Positions 16,789-25,894 are shown, counted from the first letter of the stretch. The stretch is 36,222 nt of DNA from an uncultured Planctomycetaceae bacterium (GCA_903951635.1 CAJBCV010000284.1:1-36222); one strand, 5' to 3'. The notes: a model not told the origin generated them from the sequence alone. Made by a program: numbers and translations.

Positions 16789-17349
16789 GTGAGCGGCATC
16801 GAAATCAAGACGCACAGGCCGCGGCTCGATGCGATCTTCGCCCCCTACGTCGACATGATCGGCCGCGACTATCCTGGCTACCGCAATCATGTCGAGCGGA
16901 CGGTCACGTACGCGATGCACTTCCTCGGGCAAGACCCGGCCGTCGAGCCGATCGTGGAGACGGCGATGGCCTACCATGACATCGGTCTCTGGACCGACAG
17001 AGCCCTGGCCTACCTCGAGCCGTCAGAGGGGGTGGCGCTTGCCGACAACGCAAGCCGGGCCTGGGGCTTCGATCCCGATCTCCTCCGGGGGATCATCCAC
17101 TGGCACCACAAGGTGTTTTCCTACCGCGGACCGCACGCGGAGATCATCGACGCCTGCCGCAGGGCCGACTGGATCGATGCCTCGCTCGGGTGGCTGCGGA
17201 AGGGAATGCCCCGCAGCGCGATCCGCCAGGTCGAGCGCGCCTTCCCGAATCTCGGATTCCACGCCGCCCTCCTGCGGCTCACGAAGGATCTCGGCGGATC
17301 GACGCTCAGCGGCGGCGTGAAGGTCGTCCGCGGGATCGTGAAGTGGTGA
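16789..17349 (+). CDS. HD-domain phosphohydrolase-like protein
   Basis: The 186-residue protein has HVERTVTYAMHF followed by AMAYHDIGLW with His63-Asp64, and then HWHHKVFSYRG. These are features of HD-superfamily metal-dependent phosphohydrolases, which act on nucleotides and other phosphate esters. It has no signal peptide or membrane helix. The GTG start has GGAGG (16778-16782) 6 nt upstream. It follows the chemoreceptor gene by 23 nt and is probably cotranscribed, but the functional connection is unclear. The substrate cannot be inferred; it lacks the extra motifs of HD-GYP cyclic-di-GMP phosphodiesterases. Confidence 0.82.
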   Translation: MSGIEIKTHRPRLDAIFAPYVDMIGRDYPGYRNHVERTVTYAMHFLGQDPAVEPIVETAMAYHDIGLWTDRALAYLEPSEGVALADNASRAWGFDPDLLRGIIHWHHKVFSYRGPHAEIIDACRRADWIDASLGWLRKGMPRSAIRQVERAFPNLGFHAALLRLTKDLGGSTLSGGVKVVRGIVKW

Positions 17350-17413
17350 GGCGCCGGGGCGGCACCGACCTTCGGTCACGTGTAGCAGGCACGACTTCCC
17401 AAGGCGTCCCACC

Positions 17414-18886
17414 CTACGCCACGATCTCGCTGATGACGCGGCCGTAGACGTCGGTGAGGCGGTCGTCGCGGCCTTGGTGGAAATAGGTGAGCCGGGTGTG
17501 GTCGAGGCCCAGCAGCGCCAGGATCGTGGCGTGGAGGTCGTGGACGTGAACGCGGTTTTCCACCGCCGCGAAGCCGAGTTCGTCGGTGGCGCCGTAGATC
17601 GTGCCCCCCTTCACGCCGCCGCCGGCCATCCACATCGAGAAGCCGTAGGGATTGTGGTTGCGCCCCGGCTTGCCTTCTCCCTCGCTGAACGGCATCCGTC
17701 CGAACTCCCCACCCCAGACGACGAGCGTCGAGTCGAGAAGGCCACGCTGCTCGAGATCGGTGAGGAGCGCCGCGATCGGCTGGTCGGTCTCGCCGGCATG
17801 CCGTCCGTGGTTTTTCTCGACACTCTCGTGGGCGTCCCATGTCTCCTCGAGATGGCCGCCGCCTGAGTAGAGCTGCACGAAGCGCACGCCGCGCTCGACC
17901 AGACGCCTCGCGATCAGACAGTTGCGACCAAACTCCGCCGTCGGCTCCTGATTCACTCCGTAGGCGTCGAGCGTCGCGGCCGTCTCATCGCCGAGATCGA
18001 CCGCCGCCGGCGCCTCCGCCTGCATCCGGAAGGCGAGCTCGTAGCTCGCCGCGCGGGCCGCGAGCTCCGAGCCGCCGGGGCGGCTTTTCAGGTGCTCGTC
18101 GTTGAGGGCAGCGAGGAGATCGAGCTGCCGGCGCTGGCCGTCGCGGCCGAGGTCGGCCGGCACGGCGAGATCGAGGATCGGATTGCCGACGGGGCGGAAA
18201 AGCGTTCCCTGAAAACTCGCCGGCATGAAGCCGCTCGACCAGTTCGGCTGCCCGCCGATCGGCCCGCCGCGCTTGTCGAGGAGGACGACATAGCCTGGCA
18301 TGTCCTGGTTTTCGGTGCCGAGGCCGTAGACGACCCAGCTCCCCAGCGACGGCCGGCCGATGAGCGGCTTGCCAGTGTTCATCTGCACCAGCGCCGAGCC
18401 GTGGGCATGGGTATCGGTGTGGCAGGAGCGGATCACCGCCATCTTGTCGGCATGCTCGCGCATCTTCGGGAAGAAGTCGGAGATCGGAATCCCGCTCTGC
18501 CCACAGGCCTTGAACGGCCGACAGGCGGGAGTGAGCTTGCCGAGAGCCCGGCCGCCGGAATTGATGAACTTCATCTCCGCCGGAATCGGCTGGCCGGCAT
18601 ATTTGTCGAGCGTCGGCTTGGGATCGAAGGTGTCGACGTGGCTCGGGGCGCCGTTCATGAGGAGAAAGATGACGCTCTTGGCCGGCACGGCCTGATGCGC
18701 GGCCCGAGGGGCGAGCGGATTGGCCGCCGGCGTCGCTGCCGCGGCATGGCGGGCGAAAAATCCATCTCGCTCCAAGAGCGCCGACAGCGCGAGCCCGGCG
18801 AATCCGGCCCCCATCTCCCAGATCGCCTCGCGGCGCGAGAGGCCGCAGGGGAAGGAAGGCCCGAGGATCGGTCGGTGGGATGGCAT
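17414..18886 (-). CDS. Tat-exported DUF1501 protein
   Basis: The 490-residue product begins MPSHRPILGPSFPCGLSRREAIWEM... with SRREAIWEMGAGFAG forming a twin-arginine signal. The mature part contains VIFLLMNGAPSHVDTFDPK, SCHTDTHAHGSALVQMNTG and VVWGGEFGRMPFSEG, which are typical of DUF1501, a family with an alkaline-phosphatase/sulfatase-like core. In planctomycetes these genes are nearly always next to DUF1549/DUF1553 genes, as here: the partner ends 25 nt upstream. Enzyme activity is not established for the family. The ATG at 18886 is preferred to an in-frame start at 18934, which would overlap the partner gene and push the Tat motif away from the N-terminus. Confidence 0.93.
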   Translation of the reverse strand: MPSHRPILGPSFPCGLSRREAIWEMGAGFAGLALSALLERDGFFARHAAAATPAANPLAPRAAHQAVPAKSVIFLLMNGAPSHVDTFDPKPTLDKYAGQPIPAEMKFINSGGRALGKLTPACRPFKACGQSGIPISDFFPKMREHADKMAVIRSCHTDTHAHGSALVQMNTGKPLIGRPSLGSWVVYGLGTENQDMPGYVVLLDKRGGPIGGQPNWSSGFMPASFQGTLFRPVGNPILDLAVPADLGRDGQRRQLDLLAALNDEHLKSRPGGSELAARAASYELAFRMQAEAPAAVDLGDETAATLDAYGVNQEPTAEFGRNCLIARRLVERGVRFVQLYSGGGHLEETWDAHESVEKNHGRHAGETDQPIAALLTDLEQRGLLDSTLVVWGGEFGRMPFSEGEGKPGRNHNPYGFSMWMAGGGVKGGTIYGATDELGFAAVENRVHVHDLHATILALLGLDHTRLTYFHQGRDDRLTDVYGRVISEIVA

Positions 18887-18911
18887 CGGAAGGCGCCCTT
18901 GTGGAAGCCGA

Positions 18912-21164
18912 TCAGTCGATCGAGATGAACTCATTGGTGTTGAAAAGCACCTGGCACAGCGACGCCCAGGCGAGTCGCTCGCGGGCCGGGTCGCCGGCTG
19001 ATTGCGTCATCACATGCTCGAGCGCGGCGGCCTTCTCGTGCGTCGTCGGCAAGCGGCCGAGGACGCGTTGCCAGACGTCGTCGACCCGGGGCCCGGCCTC
19101 GGCGGCCGCCGCGAGAACGCGCCCCGCGCACGCATCGGCCTCGCCACGCACCCAGCCATTGTTCAGAAGCGAGAGCGCCTGGAGGGCGACGATCGACACG
19201 TCGCGTCTGCCGGTCGGCACCGTCGTGTCGCACTGGTCGAAGGTCGTCATCAGCGGCACGATCAGGCCGCGCTTGGTGAACATATAAAGGCTGCGGCGCC
19301 GGCACTCCTCCGGCGGCGAGGGCTGATAGGCTCCCCCCTTCATCGACAGCCCTTCGAGCGCCTCGCCATCGATCGGCGCCTTGAAGCTCGGGCCTCCGAC
19401 GCGCGGATCGAGGTTGCCTGCCACGGCGAGGATCGCATCGCGGAGGCTCTCGGCATCGATCCGGCGCCGCTCCGCACGCCAGAGGAGCGCGTTGCCTGGG
19501 TCGCGATCGGCGAGGGGCTCCAGGTCGGGATGGATCGACGCCTGACGATACGTCGCGCTGGTCACGATCAGCCGATGGAGGGCTTTGAGCTTCCAGCCCC
19601 CGGCGACGAGATCGGCGGCGAGCCAATCGAGGAGATCGCGGTATTCCGGTCGCGGCCCATTGAAGCCGACGTTGTCAGGGTTTCGGCAGAGCCCGTGGCC
19701 GAAGTGATGCTGCCAGAGCCGGTTGACGATCACGCGCGACGCGAGCGGGTTTGTTGGATTCGTGATCCAGCGGGCCAGGTGGGTGCGGCGGAGCGTGGTG
19801 CGGGAATCGCCCGGTGGCGGTGGAAAGTCACCGGCAAGGGGACCGACAAACGACGGCGCCCCCGCTCTCACTTCGGCCAGCGGCCGATGGCGATCCCCTT
19901 TCTTGAGCGCGTGGAGCGGCGGGGCTTCGGGGCCGAGGTCGGTCCAGCCGAGGACATCAAAGCCGATCTGCTCGGCAGACGGCCCACCGAGGGCCTTGGC
20001 CCGGCCGTTGTGAACCGGCCCCGGCCAGAAGGCGGCAGCGATCCGGTAGTAATCAGCCTGGGTGATCGCGTCGAACTTGTGATCGTGGCAGCGGGCACAC
20101 TTCACCGTCAGACCGAGGAAGGCGGTGCTCGTGACGTGCACGAGGTCTTCGAGCCGGTCGTATTGATAGTCCTCGGCGTCGTTCGGCTCGTCGTCCCAAG
20201 TGCCGAGGCGGAGAAAGCCGGTGGCGATCGCCGTCGCTTCGCTGCGATCGGGAAGCTCGTCGCCGGCCAGCTGCTCGAGGACGAAGCGATCGAAGGGCAT
20301 GTCGTCGTTGAAGGCCTTCACGACCCAGTCGCGGTAGCGCCAGGCCTGCGGCTTCTCGGCATCGCGTTCGTAGCCGTTGGTTTCCGCGAAGCGGGCGACG
20401 TCGAGCCAGTGCCGCGCTTGGCGCTCGCCGAAGTGGGGAGAGGACAGGAGCCGATCGACCTGCTTTTCGTAGGCGTCGGGCGCGGAGTCGGCGGCGAAGG
20501 CATCGAGCTCGGCGGCCGTGGGGGGAAGGCCGACGAGATCGAACGAAAGCCGCCTCAGGAGCACACGCCTGTCGGCCTCGGGGGCCGGAGCGATCCCCTC
20601 GCGGGCAAGCCGCTCGCGGACGAAGGCATCGACCGGGTGAATCACCCCCGCCACGGCCGGCGGCGGCGTGGCACGGAGCGGCTCGAAGGCCCACCAGTCG
20701 CGGCCGCCGCGCGAATCGGTCGTCCGCTCCAGAGGATCGAGGTGCCTTCCCTCCGGCCAGGGGGCACCCGCGGCGATCCATTCTTTGAGGGCCGTGATCT
20801 CGGCCTCCGGAAGCTTGCGAGCGACGCCATTCTTCGCCGGGGGCATCTCGCCGGCTAGGACGCGGGCAAGGAGCGGGCTGGCGGCCGGGTCGCCGGGCGT
20901 TACCACCGCCCCGGAATCGCCGCCGGAGAGCAGGCCCTCGGCGCGGGAGAGATCGAGTCCCCCTGAAGGATCGTTCGCCCCGTGGCATTCGAGGCAGCGC
21001 CGCAGGAACACATCCCCCGCCCCCGATTCGAAATCGGCCGCCGGGACGACGATGCCCCATCCGCTGAGCACGGCGATGGCTCGAGCGAGCGCCATCCAGG
21101 CCGCGCGGAAGCGGTTCGCCCCGGCGGACGGTCGGATCGCAGGTTCCAGGCAGTCGCTCCCCAT
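18912..21164 (-). CDS. Planctomycete cytochrome C-type DUF1549/DUF1553 protein
   Basis: The 750-residue product has an N-terminal hydrophobic segment (MALARAIAVLSGWGIVVPAA) for export. A first CxxCH haem site, CLECH at residues 57-61, lies in a PSCyt1 domain (FLRRCLECHGAND...GEMPPAKNGV). It is followed by DUF1549 (VDAFVRERLAREGI, RRLSFDLVGLPPTAAELDAF, HWLDVARFAETNGYE) with a second CxxCH, CARCH at 356-360 (KCARCHDHKFDAI). DUF1553 follows (TNPLASRVIVNRLWQHHFGHGL, YRDLLDWLA, MFTKRGL). The set is characteristic of planctomycetes, and the haem motifs suggest a periplasmic redox role, but the reaction is unknown. It is transcribed just ahead of the DUF1501 gene (25 nt), which supports a joint function. 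ATG at 21164; a start at the Met of MALARA is also possible. Confidence 0.93.
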   Translation of the reverse strand: MGSDCLEPAIRPSAGANRFRAAWMALARAIAVLSGWGIVVPAADFESGAGDVFLRRCLECHGANDPSGGLDLSRAEGLLSGGDSGAVVTPGDPAASPLLARVLAGEMPPAKNGVARKLPEAEITALKEWIAAGAPWPEGRHLDPLERTTDSRGGRDWWAFEPLRATPPPAVAGVIHPVDAFVRERLAREGIAPAPEADRRVLLRRLSFDLVGLPPTAAELDAFAADSAPDAYEKQVDRLLSSPHFGERQARHWLDVARFAETNGYERDAEKPQAWRYRDWVVKAFNDDMPFDRFVLEQLAGDELPDRSEATAIATGFLRLGTWDDEPNDAEDYQYDRLEDLVHVTSTAFLGLTVKCARCHDHKFDAITQADYYRIAAAFWPGPVHNGRAKALGGPSAEQIGFDVLGWTDLGPEAPPLHALKKGDRHRPLAEVRAGAPSFVGPLAGDFPPPPGDSRTTLRRTHLARWITNPTNPLASRVIVNRLWQHHFGHGLCRNPDNVGFNGPRPEYRDLLDWLAADLVAGGWKLKALHRLIVTSATYRQASIHPDLEPLADRDPGNALLWRAERRRIDAESLRDAILAVAGNLDPRVGGPSFKAPIDGEALEGLSMKGGAYQPSPPEECRRRSLYMFTKRGLIVPLMTTFDQCDTTVPTGRRDVSIVALQALSLLNNGWVRGEADACAGRVLAAAAEAGPRVDDVWQRVLGRLPTTHEKAAALEHVMTQSAGDPARERLAWASLCQVLFNTNEFISID

Positions 21165-21218
21165 GGCAATCGATCATACCAACCGCCGCTCACGGGCGGG
21201 GCCTCGGCCGGGAGGGCT

Positions 21219-22754
21219 TCAATCCCCGCCGCAGCCACCGCAGCCGCCACCACCGCAGCCGCCACCACCTCCATCCCCGCCACAGCCGCTGTCCCCGACC
21301 CCGCATCCACTGCCACACCCGCCGCCTCCCCCCTCGGCGGCCCTCGACCGCCACACCTGCCTGTAGCGCGAGAGTTCCGCGCCGGTCAGGGCCGCCGCGC
21401 CGAACAGCCCGGCGAGGAGGACGAGATCGGGAGCCGACTCCGCCTGCCTCTCTCGATGCTGTGCCCGGAGCGTCGTGACGAGTTGTCGTGCGGCCAGGCT
21501 CTGCCGCGGCGGCAGAGCGGCCCAGATCATCGAGACGATGGGGGCGATCGATGCCACGACGAGGAACTCGACCGGCTTGTGACGTTCGAGCCCGATCGCG
21601 ATCTTGACCAGCCCGAGGAAGAGGAGGCAGGAGAAGGCACTGACTGGAAGCGTGCGGAGCGTCGAGAGGCGATCCTCGTCGAGCAGCCACCCGTCCGCCT
21701 GGAGGCGTCCGCGAACCCTCTCCACGGCGGCCAGCACCCCGGCATCCCCCTCGACGGCGGCGAGGCTCCTCGCGTCTTGGGAGCACGCCTCGCGGATCGC
21801 GGCGGCGATCGTTCCCGCGAGCGGGGTGTCGGTGGTGACCGACCGGAGGCGGACGTCGGTGGTGCTCGAGGTCGCCCCGGCCGGCGGATCGAACTTCAAT
21901 TCGCCCCCCTTGAGCATCCCGGCGACGGTCGCCCGGATCGCCGGCAGCGGGCCATGGGCGAGGCAGGCCACCTCCTCGGGGGTGAGTTCGCGGTCATCGT
22001 TCACACTCACGTCGGTTTGCATCGAGCGGTGGATGACCGTGCCGACGAAGCAGGCCAGCCACAGCAGGCCGTAGAGGACGAGGAACTCTGGCCCCCGGAA
22101 GTCGAGCGGCCCGAGCCCTTCGGCCACCAGCGGCACCGCGGCGACCGCCGGCACCGTCGCCAGTGTCGCCCGCCCAGCGTCCCCCTTCGGCCACCATCCC
22201 GGCCTGCGGATCACCCAGTGGTCACGGAGATCGACCGTGCGCTGGAGGGACCGGGGGTCGAAACGCTTCCACGCCGGCGGCCAGAGGTCGGCCGGTGGTT
22301 CCTCGCCGAACCACTCCCGATAGGCCTCGAGCGTCCTGCGATACATCTTGCGGTGCCTCGCCCCCTCAGCCGGGCCACCGGCGGAGGCGTCGTGGTGGAG
22401 GGGCCGCCCCAGGACCTTCCCGCACAGTTCGTGCCAGTAGGAGCGGGTGAAGATCAGATGGAGGTGCCAGGCGGCATCGACCGCCTCCGACGGACAGACC
22501 GGTTCGCTGGCCACCGCCGCGAGGAACAGGAAGCGCCGATACTCCTCGAGCACGCGGGCCGTGATCGTGGGGGGCCATCCCTGCTCCCCGGCCAGCCGCC
22601 GCGAGAAGGAGCGGAGGGGAGGGGAGCGGAGGAGAGGGTTTTCCCCGGGGGTACCGGCGGGGGCATCGAAATCCAACCCCCTCAGGCTCGCCCACAGCGG
22701 ATGGGCGGCGGCCCGGGAAGCCACGACTGACGAGGTCACATCGGCCATCGACAT
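21219..22754 (-). CDS. TIGR04222-like membrane protein with a Gly/Cys-rich tail
   Basis: The product has 511 residues. The N-terminal part has YRRFLFLAAVASEPVCPSEAVDAAWHLHLIFTRSYW-type sequence and LGRPLHHD, a pattern seen in glycine-rich-domain (GRDP-like) and TIGR04222 proteins. Two hydrophobic segments in the middle (about VLYGLLWLACFVGTVIH and a preceding one) and three near the C-terminus (FSCLLFLGLVKIAIG, FLVVASIAPIVSMIWAAL, VLLAGLFGAAALTG) make it an integral membrane protein. The last 38 residues are almost only Gly and Cys, with six cysteines and a few Ser, Asp and Val. No function is established for this family. The tail DNA is a GC-rich near-repeat that could mislead assembly. Start at 22754 (MSMADV) or its third codon. 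It is 54 nt upstream of the DUF1549/DUF1553 gene on the same strand. Confidence 0.78.
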   Translation of the reverse strand: MSMADVTSSVVASRAAAHPLWASLRGLDFDAPAGTPGENPLLRSPPLRSFSRRLAGEQGWPPTITARVLEEYRRFLFLAAVASEPVCPSEAVDAAWHLHLIFTRSYWHELCGKVLGRPLHHDASAGGPAEGARHRKMYRRTLEAYREWFGEEPPADLWPPAWKRFDPRSLQRTVDLRDHWVIRRPGWWPKGDAGRATLATVPAVAAVPLVAEGLGPLDFRGPEFLVLYGLLWLACFVGTVIHRSMQTDVSVNDDRELTPEEVACLAHGPLPAIRATVAGMLKGGELKFDPPAGATSSTTDVRLRSVTTDTPLAGTIAAAIREACSQDARSLAAVEGDAGVLAAVERVRGRLQADGWLLDEDRLSTLRTLPVSAFSCLLFLGLVKIAIGLERHKPVEFLVVASIAPIVSMIWAALPPRQSLAARQLVTTLRAQHRERQAESAPDLVLLAGLFGAAALTGAELSRYRQVWRSRAAEGGGGGCGSGCGVGDSGCGGDGGGGGCGGGGCGGCGGD

Positions 22755-22866
22755 GGTGGGCGTCTCCAGGTTTGGGAGCGGGGTGTCACCAGCGGCCAGG
22801 CGGACTTCGATGGGGTTGAAAAGGGGCTCCTTGTGGCGGGGTTGGGGATGGAGATCGGTGGCCTTC

Positions 22867-22932
22867 GGTTTTCTGACGTTTCTGGTTTTCTGACGTTCCT
22901 ACGGCTCGTCGGGTGAGGTCGGATCGTCAGAA
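22867..22932. promoter_or_regulatory. Three TTCTGACG motifs in the divergent polA region
   Basis: Two 17-nt tandem copies (GGTTTTCTGACGTTTCT at 22867-22883 and GGTTTTCTGACGTTCCT at 22884-22900, 16 of 17 identical) are followed by an inverted TTCTGACG core (CGTCAGAA at 22925-22932). They lie in the 248-nt gap between the minus-strand membrane protein gene and polA. Repeat spacing of about 17 nt between cores, with one inverted copy, looks like a binding site array for a regulator, but this is inference. Confidence 0.45.
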
Positions 22933-23002
22933 TTGGATGAGAAAGAATCCCGGTCGCCGCGTGTATGCTCGGGCCCGGTCTCCGCTTTCCCCTCGAATCC
23001 CC

Positions 23003-25858
23003 ATGACGTCACCCAGCACCCCAGTCGATCCCTCGTCCACAAGCGCTCCCCGGCCGGCGGCCGACGGCGGCGTCGTTCCCCCCGACCTCACCGGGAAGAC
23101 GGTGTGGGTGATCGACACGCTGTCGCGCGTCTATCAGCTCTTCCACGCCCTTCCCGAGATGTCGAGTCCGACCGGCACGCCGGTGCAGGCCGTCTACGGC
23201 TTCACGAAAGATCTCCTCGGGATCATCGAGAAGCGAAAGCCCGACTATCTCTTCTGCGCCATGGACGCCCCCGGCCCCACCTTCCGCCACATCCGGCATG
23301 CGGCCTACAAGGGGACGCGCGCCGAGATGCCGGGGGATCTCGTGCCGCAGATCCCCCTCGTCCGCCAACTCTGCGCCACGATGGGGATCCCCTGCCTGGA
23401 GCTCTCCGGCTTCGAGGCCGACGACATCCTCGCTACGCTCACCGCAGCCGTCACCGCCCGCGGCGGGAGCGTGACCCTCGCCACCTCCGACAAGGACGCC
23501 CGCCAACTCCTCTCCGACCGGGTGAAGCTCCTCAACCTGCGCACGAACACGCCGCTGGGCCCTGAGGAACTCCTCGCCGACTGGGGCGTGCGCCCCGATC
23601 AGGTGGTCGATTGGCTGTCGCTGGTCGGCGATACGGCCGACAACGTTCCGGGCGTCCCCTCGATCGGGCCGAAATCAGCCACCGAGCTCCTCCAGCAATT
23701 CGGCGATCTCGACACGATCCTCGCCCGAGCCGGCGAGGTGAAGGGGGCGAAGAAGCAGGAGAATCTCCGCCTCCACGCCGACACGGCCCGCGCGGCCCGC
23801 GAGCTGGTGCGCCTCGATGCGAACGTTCCGATCGAGATCCCGTGGGAAGACGCGAAACTCCATCGCCCCGACGGCGAAGCCCTGACGGCGTTTCTCGAGG
23901 GGCTCGGCTTCCAGAGCCTCGTCAAGACGGCCCGCCAGTCCTCCACGCCGGCGCCGTCAAAAGCGGCCCCGGCGAAGAGAACGTCCGCCAAGCCGGCCAA
24001 GGCCGACGATCGCCAGGGGCGACTTCTCCTCGGGGACGACGACGAGCCATCGGCAGCAAGCGCGATCCCGACCTTCGCGACGCCGGCCGACGACGCGGCG
24101 CTCGCCGCGCTCGTGGAAGACTTGCGATCGATGGGGCCGGTGACGCTCACCGTGGCGTTGCCCCCTGGTGCGACGCGGCTGACGGCGCCGCTGGGGTTGG
24201 GGATCGTGTCGGGATCGTGCGCGGCCTGGGTGCCGGCGGCGCTCCTCGCGGGGAGCAGCCCCGGCCGGGGGGCACTTGCGGCGTTCCTTGCCGATCCCGC
24301 CACACCGAAGCAGGCCCACGATCTCAAGCGGCAGGAGCTGGCGCTTGGCGTCGCCGGATTCGGCTTCGCCGGTGGGGCGTTCGACACGCTCCTGGCCGGC
24401 TACCTCCTCGATGCGGGACAGCGCAACCACTCCCTCGGTGCCCAGGCCGATCTCGACTCGATCGGCTCGAGCGACGATCTCGACACCCTCGACAAGGAGG
24501 TTCGCCAGACCCGCCTCGAGAGCCCTGCCACCGCCGCCGACGCCGTGGCCGCGTGCCGGGCCACGAGCGACCTCGTGCCCCTCCTCGCGTCACGACTGGA
24601 GGAACAGGGGCTCGCGAGCCTGTTCAAGGACGTGGAGATTCCCCTCGCCTCGATCCTCGCCGCGATGGAACACCGCGGGATGCGGATCGATGTCTCGCTG
24701 CTCGAGCGGCTCTCCACGAGGTACACCGAGCGGCTGGCGAACCTCGAGGCCGAGATCCACACCCTCGCGGGGCACCCCTTCGCGATCGCCTCGCCGATCC
24801 AAGTCCGCACCGTGCTCTTCGATGAACTCGGCCTGCCGGTCGTGAAGCGAACGAAGACCGGGCCGAGCACCGACGCCGAGGTGCTCGAGGAACTCGCCCC
24901 CCGTCATCCCCTCCCTCGACTGCTCCTCGAGCACCGCAAGTTCGCCAAGCTCAAGAGCACCTACGTCGATGCCCTACCGGCGCTCGTCGAGAGCTCCACC
25001 GGCTGCATCCACACGACCTTCAATCAGACCGTCGCCGCCACCGGCCGGCTCTCCTCGAGCGATCCGAATCTCCAAAACATCCCGGTCCGCACCGAGGAGG
25101 GGCAGCAGATCCGCGCCGCCTTCGTCCCCCGCGTGGCGGAGAACCGGTTCGTCGCGGCCGACTATTCGCAGATCGAACTGCGGATCCTCGCCCACCTCTC
25201 CGGCGATGCGGCGATGCGGAGGGCGTTCGCCTCGGGCGACGACATCCACCTGAGCACCGCCGCGGCGGTGTTCGGTGTGGCGCCCGACCACGTGACCAGC
25301 GACATGCGTCGCACGGCCAAGGCGGTCAATTTCGGGATCCTCTACGGCCAGAGTGCCTTCGGCCTCGCCAAGACCCTCGGCATCCCGCAAGCCGATGCCG
25401 CCGCCTTCATCGCCGCCTACTTCCACACCTTCTCGGGTGCCGAAGCCTTCATCGATGACTGCCTCGATCGGTGCCGCCGCGACGGCTACGTGGCGACGAT
25501 GCTCGGCCGACGGCGGGCGATCGAGAAAGTCCGCGACCGGGCCGGCCGCCGAACGGCCGCCGGTGTGTTCAGCCTCACGCTCCCGGAGCGGACGGCGGTC
25601 AACACCGTCGTTCAGGGGTCGGCAGCCGACCTTATCAAGCTGGCGATGCTCCGCGTCCAAGCTCGGCTTGCCGCCGAAGGGCTCGCCGCCACGATCGTGC
25701 TCCAGATCCACGACGAACTCCTCCTCGAGGTCCCGGCCGCGGAGATCGAAACGGTCCGCCGCCTCCTCGTCGAGGAGATGAAGGGGGCGATGACGCTCGA
25801 GGTACCGCTCGAGGTCACGGTCCACGAAGGGGCGACCTGGGCGGAGTGCGAGAAGTGA
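23003..25858 (+). CDS. polA: DNA polymerase I
   Basis: The 951-residue product fills repair gaps and removes RNA primers. The 5' nuclease domain (about 25-325) keeps AMDAPGPTFRH, FEADDIL with Glu138-Asp140-Asp141, TSDKDARQL and GDTADNVPGVPSIGPKSA. Residues 375-555 occupy the 3'-5' exonuclease position, but its metal-binding residues are gone: no FDTET-like motif, HDLKRQ in place of NLKYD, and no YxxxD. The polymerase domain keeps motif A (DYSQIELRILAHLSGD, Asp720), motif B (RRTAKAVNFGILYGQ, Arg769 on) and motif C (QIHDELLLEVP, Asp904). It therefore resembles Taq-type enzymes without proofreading. The ATG at 23003 is chosen because the sequence upstream to 22913 reads as basic non-family residues. 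It is the first gene of the polA-coaE-rho-ribH-nusB-ftsY run. Confidence 0.96.
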   Translation: MTSPSTPVDPSSTSAPRPAADGGVVPPDLTGKTVWVIDTLSRVYQLFHALPEMSSPTGTPVQAVYGFTKDLLGIIEKRKPDYLFCAMDAPGPTFRHIRHAAYKGTRAEMPGDLVPQIPLVRQLCATMGIPCLELSGFEADDILATLTAAVTARGGSVTLATSDKDARQLLSDRVKLLNLRTNTPLGPEELLADWGVRPDQVVDWLSLVGDTADNVPGVPSIGPKSATELLQQFGDLDTILARAGEVKGAKKQENLRLHADTARAARELVRLDANVPIEIPWEDAKLHRPDGEALTAFLEGLGFQSLVKTARQSSTPAPSKAAPAKRTSAKPAKADDRQGRLLLGDDDEPSAASAIPTFATPADDAALAALVEDLRSMGPVTLTVALPPGATRLTAPLGLGIVSGSCAAWVPAALLAGSSPGRGALAAFLADPATPKQAHDLKRQELALGVAGFGFAGGAFDTLLAGYLLDAGQRNHSLGAQADLDSIGSSDDLDTLDKEVRQTRLESPATAADAVAACRATSDLVPLLASRLEEQGLASLFKDVEIPLASILAAMEHRGMRIDVSLLERLSTRYTERLANLEAEIHTLAGHPFAIASPIQVRTVLFDELGLPVVKRTKTGPSTDAEVLEELAPRHPLPRLLLEHRKFAKLKSTYVDALPALVESSTGCIHTTFNQTVAATGRLSSSDPNLQNIPVRTEEGQQIRAAFVPRVAENRFVAADYSQIELRILAHLSGDAAMRRAFASGDDIHLSTAAAVFGVAPDHVTSDMRRTAKAVNFGILYGQSAFGLAKTLGIPQADAAAFIAAYFHTFSGAEAFIDDCLDRCRRDGYVATMLGRRRAIEKVRDRAGRRTAAGVFSLTLPERTAVNTVVQGSAADLIKLAMLRVQARLAAEGLAATIVLQIHDELLLEVPAAEIETVRRLLVEEMKGAMTLEVPLEVTVHEGATWAECEK

Positions 25859-25894
25859 CCCCACATCCTCGCCCGGTGCAGGGCAGGGGGAATG

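Noticed and set aside
17365..17380. GACC-TTC-GGTC hairpin between the convergent HD and DUF1501 genes
   Set aside because: The stem is only 4 bp with no U-run, too weak to call a terminator.
19002..20858. 618-codon open frame opposite the DUF1549/DUF1553 gene
   Set aside because: The minus strand carries two CxxCH motifs and all family motifs; the plus-strand frame is a shadow.
21219..21335. GC-rich CCGCAGCC/CCACC near-repeats as a possible repeat array
   Set aside because: They are explained as codons of the Gly/Cys-rich tail of the minus-strand gene; unit length and spacing do not fit a CRISPR or an independent tandem repeat.
22964..22969. TATGCT as a -10 box for polA
   Set aside because: No acceptable -35 box occurs at 16-18 nt; TTGGAT lies 25 nt away.
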